A stretch of 64,000 bases of DNA, taken from Aldehydirespirator sp965117015 (lineage in GTDB: Bacteria > Actinomycetota > Acidimicrobiia > Acidimicrobiales > Aldehydirespiratoraceae). Shown here piece by piece: positions 60,735 through 64,000 of this stretch. The DNA lies in the NCBI GenBank assembly GCA_965117015.1, contig OZ220747.1:3038001-3102000 (forward strand), given 5' to 3'. A model generated the notes under the pieces. The model saw nothing but the letters and a program-made list of their open reading frames with translations, searched no databases and was not told the origin of the DNA. Positions within the stretch are counted from its first letter, which is position 1. Each line of letters begins with the position of its first letter. A program made the position numbers and the translations under genes.

Positions 60735-61769
60735 ATGGCCCGAAGGCTCACTGAGTTCAGCCACGGCGCTGGTTGAGCCTGCAAGATCGCCCCCGGCGAT
60801 CTCGCGCACGTGGTGCGCGGCCTAACCCCTGACCCCCCGCCGGAGTTGCTTGTCGGCCTGGCCACCGGTGACGACGCCGCCGTGTGGCGGATCGGCCGCG
60901 GCCGTGCCCTGGTCCTGACCGCCGACTTCATCACGCCGGTGGTGGACGACGCGCGCACTTGGGGCCGCATCGCGGCCACCAACGCGGTGTCCGACGTGTA
61001 CGCCATGGGCGGGAGGCCCCTGCTGGCACTGAACCTGGTGGCCTGGAACTCCGAGGAACTGTCCAACGACCTGCTGGCCGAGGTGCTGGCCGGGGGCGAG
61101 GACGCCGCCCGGGCCGGCGGTTTCGTGGTGGGCGGCGGCCACACGGTCGACGATCCCGAGCCCAAGTACGGGATGGCCGTGGTGGGCGAGGTCAATCCGG
61201 GGCGCATGCTCACCAACGCCGGCCTGCGTCCGGGCAGTGCGCTGGTCCTGACCAAGCCGCTGGGCACGGGGATCATCTCGACCGCCATCAAGCGGGCCGA
61301 GGCCCGCCCAGAGGTGGTGGACCGGGCCGTCGGGGAGATGACCCGGTCCAACGCCAACGCGGCCGAGGCCGCCATGCGGCACGGGGCCACCGCGGCCACC
61401 GACGTGACCGGCTTCGGCCTGCTGGGCCACGGCCTGCGGATGGCCCAGGAGTCGGGCGTCGACCTGGAGATCTCCGTCGGCGACGTGCCGATCATCGAGG
61501 GAGCGCGGGAGCTGGCCGCGCTGGGCACCGTCCCCGGCGGGACCCAGCGCAACCTCGACTGGGTGTCGCCCCATCTCGACCGCGGCGACGCCGGGGAGGC
61601 GGCCGTGACCCTGCTGGCCGACGCTCAGACCTCAGGGGGACTGTTACTGGGCATGGTCAGCCACGACGCCGGCCTGGCCGCCGTCACCGAGCTGAGGGCC
61701 TCAGGCCACGAGGCCGCCATCATCGGCGAGGTCACCGAAGGCTCCGGCCGCATCCGCCTCCAGCCCTGA
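60735..61769 (+). CDS. selD: Selenide, water dikinase; selenocysteine-containing, UGA at codon 14 read as Sec
   Basis: 344 residues if the TGA at 60774-60776 is read as selenocysteine. From the ATG at 60735 the frame reads LTEFSHGAG-U-ACKIAPGDL, the catalytic segment of SelD in which Sec or Cys is followed two residues on by Cys16 and then Lys17. The frame continues without break into VGLATGDDAAVW, TADFITPVVDD, RIAATNAVSDVYAMGGRPLLALNLV, VGGGHTVDDPEPKYG and TKPLGTGI, all SelD ATP/selenide-binding motifs. A caller treating TGA as stop would start at GTG 60810 and lose the catalytic site. SelD makes selenophosphate from selenide and ATP. An AAGGGGG ribosome site and a TATCCT box (60685-60690) precede the gene. 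Confidence 0.9.
60774..60805 (+). promoter_or_regulatory. Sec codon (UGA) and bacterial SECIS-like hairpin in selD
   Basis: After the UGA, GATCGCC (60785-60791) and GGCGATC (60795-60801) form a perfect 7-bp stem with a 3-base loop. The stem extends outward to 60781/60805 with one mismatch. The apical loop is 16-18 bases after the UGA, in the range of bacterial SECIS elements that bind SelB. Confidence 0.65.
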
Positions 61770-61778
61770 GATCGCAGG

Positions 61779-62582
61779 TCAGTCGAGAAGGTCGGGCTGC
61801 TCTCGGACTATCTCGGTGTACAGAGGCTGGAACGTGAACCACATGGCCAGGCCGGTGCCGACCATCGAGTAGGTGTGGCGGGCGACGTCGTCACCGATGT
61901 CGATCGGGTCGCCGGCGGCCTCGGCCAGCATCTGGGACTGGCAGGCCCGGTCCATGGCCACGAAGGCGCCCGCGGCCGCGTCCACCGACGCGCCCACGGT
62001 GAGCAGGCCGTGGTTCTGGAGGATGGCGGCCTTGCAGTCGCCCAGCGCGGCCGCGATGCGCTTGCCCTCGTCGAGCTCCATAACCACGCCGCTGTAGCCG
62101 TCGAAGATCACGTGGTCGTCGTAGAAGGCGCAGGCGTCCTGGGTCAGCGGCCGCAGCGGCCGCCCCAACGCCGAGAACGACTTGCCGTGCATCGAGTGGC
62201 TGTGGGCCGCAGCCACCACGTCGGGACGAGCCGCGTGGATCTGGGAGTGGATGGCGAAGGCCGCGCCGTTCAGGAGCGCGCCCTCACCGTCGACGATGTT
62301 GCCGTCGGAGTCCACCCGGATCAGGCTCGATGTCGTGATGTGGGAGAACGGCACACCCCACGGGTTGACCCAGAACGTCTCGGGATCCTCCGGGTCGCGC
62401 ACGGTGACATGGCCGGCCGCGCCCACCGCTCCGTCCTCGAACCCGAACTTGGCGAAGATCCGGTAGGTGGCGGCCAGGCGCTGCTTGCGGTGCAGCCGCT
62501 CCTCCTCCACCGTGTCGAAGGTGGGCAGGTACCACGGCGAGTCCAACATCGGTTCGCCCTCGCTGCCCTGATCAGTGCTCAT
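61779..62582 (-). CDS. Class II aldolase/adducin-family protein
   Basis: 267 residues. The zinc-binding histidines are in VAAAHSHSMHGKSF and ILQNHGLLTVG, and GAAGHVTVRDPEDPETFWVNP is the N-terminal conserved region. Members are fuculose/ribulose-phosphate aldolases or decarboxylases, but this subgroup (with WVNPWGVPFSHI) is functionally unassigned. It converges on selD, 9 bases away. A TACGAT box (62589-62594) lies 6 bases before the ATG. Confidence 0.86.
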   Translation of the reverse strand: MSTDQGSEGEPMLDSPWYLPTFDTVEEERLHRKQRLAATYRIFAKFGFEDGAVGAAGHVTVRDPEDPETFWVNPWGVPFSHITTSSLIRVDSDGNIVDGEGALLNGAAFAIHSQIHAARPDVVAAAHSHSMHGKSFSALGRPLRPLTQDACAFYDDHVIFDGYSGVVMELDEGKRIAAALGDCKAAILQNHGLLTVGASVDAAAGAFVAMDRACQSQMLAEAAGDPIDIGDDVARHTYSMVGTGLAMWFTFQPLYTEIVREQPDLLD

Positions 62583-62588
62583 GGCCGG

Positions 62589-62594
62589 ATCGTA
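62589..62594 (-). promoter_or_regulatory. -10 box (TACGAT) of the class II aldolase-family gene, probably leaderless
   Basis: TACGAT on the minus strand ends 6 bases before the ATG at 62582; no ribosome site intervenes. Confidence 0.45.
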
Positions 62595-62637
62595 GCGCCG
62601 ACCGCTCAGGGGTTCGCCTGCGCCTGCCGCTGTGCGA

Positions 62638-63789
62638 TCAGTGGCTCCGATCTGCCGGACGCCGGCCGGTCGGCGCTCCTCCGAGAGGCTGTGCGACCGT
62701 TCTGGTGGCGAATACGCCGATGGCCGCGGCGAACATCAGCCCGCTGCCGACGATGCCGAGGACGGTGGCTCCGGCGCTGTCGAGGAGCAGGCCGCCCAGC
62801 AACGGTCCTCCGGCGCGGCCTGCGGCCATCAGCGCCTGGGCGTCGCCGACGCGCTCCTCGGGGTAGCGGGAGCGGCTGGCCAGCACCTCGAACACGCCCG
62901 GAATGGCGGCCCAGAAGAAGAACCCCCACACCACCAGCGCGCCCAGGAACAGCCACGACCAGTCGGCCGTCGCGACCACGATCGCACAGACCGCGGTGGC
63001 GGCCATCCACGGGCTCGGGAACCTGCGGGTGACCCTCAGACGAGCGCCGGGGATGGCGACCACCGCGTTGAGGCTGAAGCCGATCGCGACCAGCGCCACC
63101 GACAGCCCCGGATCGCCCGTTCCCAACACCACGGCGTAGATGAACACCGCCGACCCGCCCAGTGTGAACAGGCCCAGGCAGACCAGCAGCACCCGGGCTG
63201 CCGGCACCGCCCGATGGCGCGCCCGGTCCGTGGGAAGCTCCCGGACCTCGCTGCGGAACCCGAACGCGAGCGGGACCAGCGACACTCCGGCCAGCGCCGC
63301 GAAGACCAGCCTCGGACCGCCCGCGTCCAGCAGCAACGACACCAGCGGCGCAGCCACCACCCCGACCACGGGCCCGGCCACGGCCACATCGCCCATGCGG
63401 CGGTCGTCGCCGAAGGCCTGAACCCAGCCGTACCAGGCCAGCAGGCCCAGGGCCACGCCGCTGACCAGACGCAGCGGCACCAGCAGCGCGAACGGTGGCA
63501 GGGCGGCCGACACGAGGTTGGCGGCCGCCGCGGCCAGCAGTGAGGAAACGAAGACCGGCTCGCGGGGCTGCAGCCAGCGTCCGGCACCCCAGGAGGCGAT
63601 CACGAAGCCGCCGAGTTGGAACACACCGATCAGCGACGCCACGCCGAGGCTGATGCCGTAGTAGTCGGCGATCTCGGGCAGCAGGAACGGCGTCGACACG
63701 AAGGCCAGCACGCTGAAGCCGACCGCGAGCAGGATCCCGACCTTGACGGTGGGCCGCAGCAGGTAGACGAGGCGTACCGGAATCTGCAT
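62638..63789 (-). CDS. MFS transporter
   Basis: 383 residues from the ATG at 63789, with about twelve hydrophobic helices (first at 16-40: VGILLAVGFSVLAFVSTPFLLPEI). A central hydrophilic loop near FRSEVRELPTDRARHRAVPAA separates two six-helix halves. Motif A-like residues are weak. It probably exports or imports a small molecule by proton coupling. It lies 55 bases upstream (in transcription terms) of the aldolase-family gene and may share a message. Substrate unknown. Confidence 0.82.
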   Translation of the reverse strand: MQIPVRLVYLLRPTVKVGILLAVGFSVLAFVSTPFLLPEIADYYGISLGVASLIGVFQLGGFVIASWGAGRWLQPREPVFVSSLLAAAAANLVSAALPPFALLVPLRLVSGVALGLLAWYGWVQAFGDDRRMGDVAVAGPVVGVVAAPLVSLLLDAGGPRLVFAALAGVSLVPLAFGFRSEVRELPTDRARHRAVPAARVLLVCLGLFTLGGSAVFIYAVVLGTGDPGLSVALVAIGFSLNAVVAIPGARLRVTRRFPSPWMAATAVCAIVVATADWSWLFLGALVVWGFFFWAAIPGVFEVLASRSRYPEERVGDAQALMAAGRAGGPLLGGLLLDSAGATVLGIVGSGLMFAAAIGVFATRTVAQPLGGAPTGRRPADRSH

Positions 63790-63912
63790 CAATCGAAACT
63801 ACCGTCGCCGATTCGGACCACTCGTGTGGCACGGGGTGACATCGGCCACATGACGCCGGGCCGATGGTGCGAGACTGGCCGTATCAAGAGCCGTGACAAC
63901 AGGAGGGCGGTG

Positions 63913-64000
63913 ATGGCTCAGCGGCTGTGCGAGGGACGGGTGGCGCTGGTCACCGGAGCCAGCAAGGGTGGCACCGGCACGGCCATCGCACTGCGCTTGG
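63913..64000 (+). CDS. SDR-family oxidoreductase, N-terminal fragment
   Basis: The first 29 codons are inside the window. AGGAGG lies 6 bases before the ATG. The translated start EGRVALVTGASKGGTGTAIA has the TGxxxGxG dinucleotide-binding loop of short-chain dehydrogenases, with Thr-Gly in place of the usual Ile-Gly. The catalytic part lies beyond the window, so the substrate cannot be judged. Confidence 0.8.
   Translation, partial: MAQRLCEGRVALVTGASKGGTGTAIALRL

Noticed and set aside
60558..60776. Open frame ending at the TGA of selD, as a separate small gene
   Set aside because: Its last 13 codons are the conserved N-terminus of SelD, and the TGA lies where SelD has Sec or Cys; the upstream part is non-coding.

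Overview
The window is GC-rich (roughly 65-70 % by eye) with dense, short-spaced genes and no rRNA, tRNA, transposase, phage or CRISPR sequence that I could find. It encodes mycothione reductase, a GarA-like FHA protein beside gcvH, an FtsR-type MerR regulator, several LLM-class flavin/F420 oxidoreductases and many CoA-dependent lipid enzymes. Several genes start a few bases after a TAnnnT box, which suggests leaderless transcripts. Together these point to an Actinomycetota chromosome. A free-living or host-associated member of Acidimicrobiia is my best guess, but that is inference. Only the two edge genes (fabH at the left, an SDR at the right) are cut.

Layout. 1-3.3 kb: type II fatty-acid synthesis (fabH-fabG-acpP-fabF, with convergent fabZ) and an HU protein. 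3.4-6.3 kb: a thiolase/DUF35 pair and a divergent lipocalin-like protein. 6.3-18 kb: gcvP, a crotonase, mycothione reductase, aroC bracketed by inverted copies of a palindromic repeat, gcvT, and a block gcvH-garA-ftsR-hpt-BFN-merR that matches the mycobacterial Rv1826-Rv1830 order apart from an inserted hpt. 18.1-19.3 kb: a MalK/UgpC-type ABC ATPase standing alone. 19.3-27.3 kb: a CoA-catabolic module (acyl-CoA dehydrogenase, two atypical crotonases, two acyl-CoA ligases, amidohydrolase, phosphotransferase). 27.4-52.5 kb: three carbohydrate ABC importers, all on the minus strand, each with a binding protein and two permeases but no ATPase. They are accompanied by two paralogous LacI repressors, a GH13 glucosidase, an SGNH hydrolase, a P-loop kinase, Gfo/Idh oxidoreductases, an aldo/keto reductase, and an IclR-GlpD-GlpK-SDR cassette. 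52.6-64 kb: housekeeping and redox genes (aldehyde dehydrogenase, sulfurtransferase, flavin oxidoreductases, phosphatidyltransferase, HIT, SRAP, nitronate monooxygenase), then selD, a class II aldolase-family gene and an MFS transporter.

How the parts work together. LacI-type palindromes of one family (consensus TGTAARCGYTTRCA) lie in front of importer 1, importer 2, the glucosidase and the solitary ATPase. The ATPase site is a hybrid of the two half-site types. The simplest model is one shared MalK-like ATPase serving the ATPase-less importers, co-regulated by the two LacI paralogues. In all three importers a strong hairpin separates the binding-protein gene from the permease genes. Importer 3 runs with almost no gaps into Gfo/Idh-iclR-glpD-glpK-SDR, an eight-gene unit that could take up and degrade a polyol or a glycerol-containing glycoside.

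The clearest correction to routine annotation is selD. Its true start is about 75 bases upstream of where a standard caller would place it, and it reads through an in-frame UGA at codon 14 (GAG-U-ACK motif), followed by a SECIS-like hairpin. It is therefore itself a selenoprotein, and the organism should make selenocysteine.
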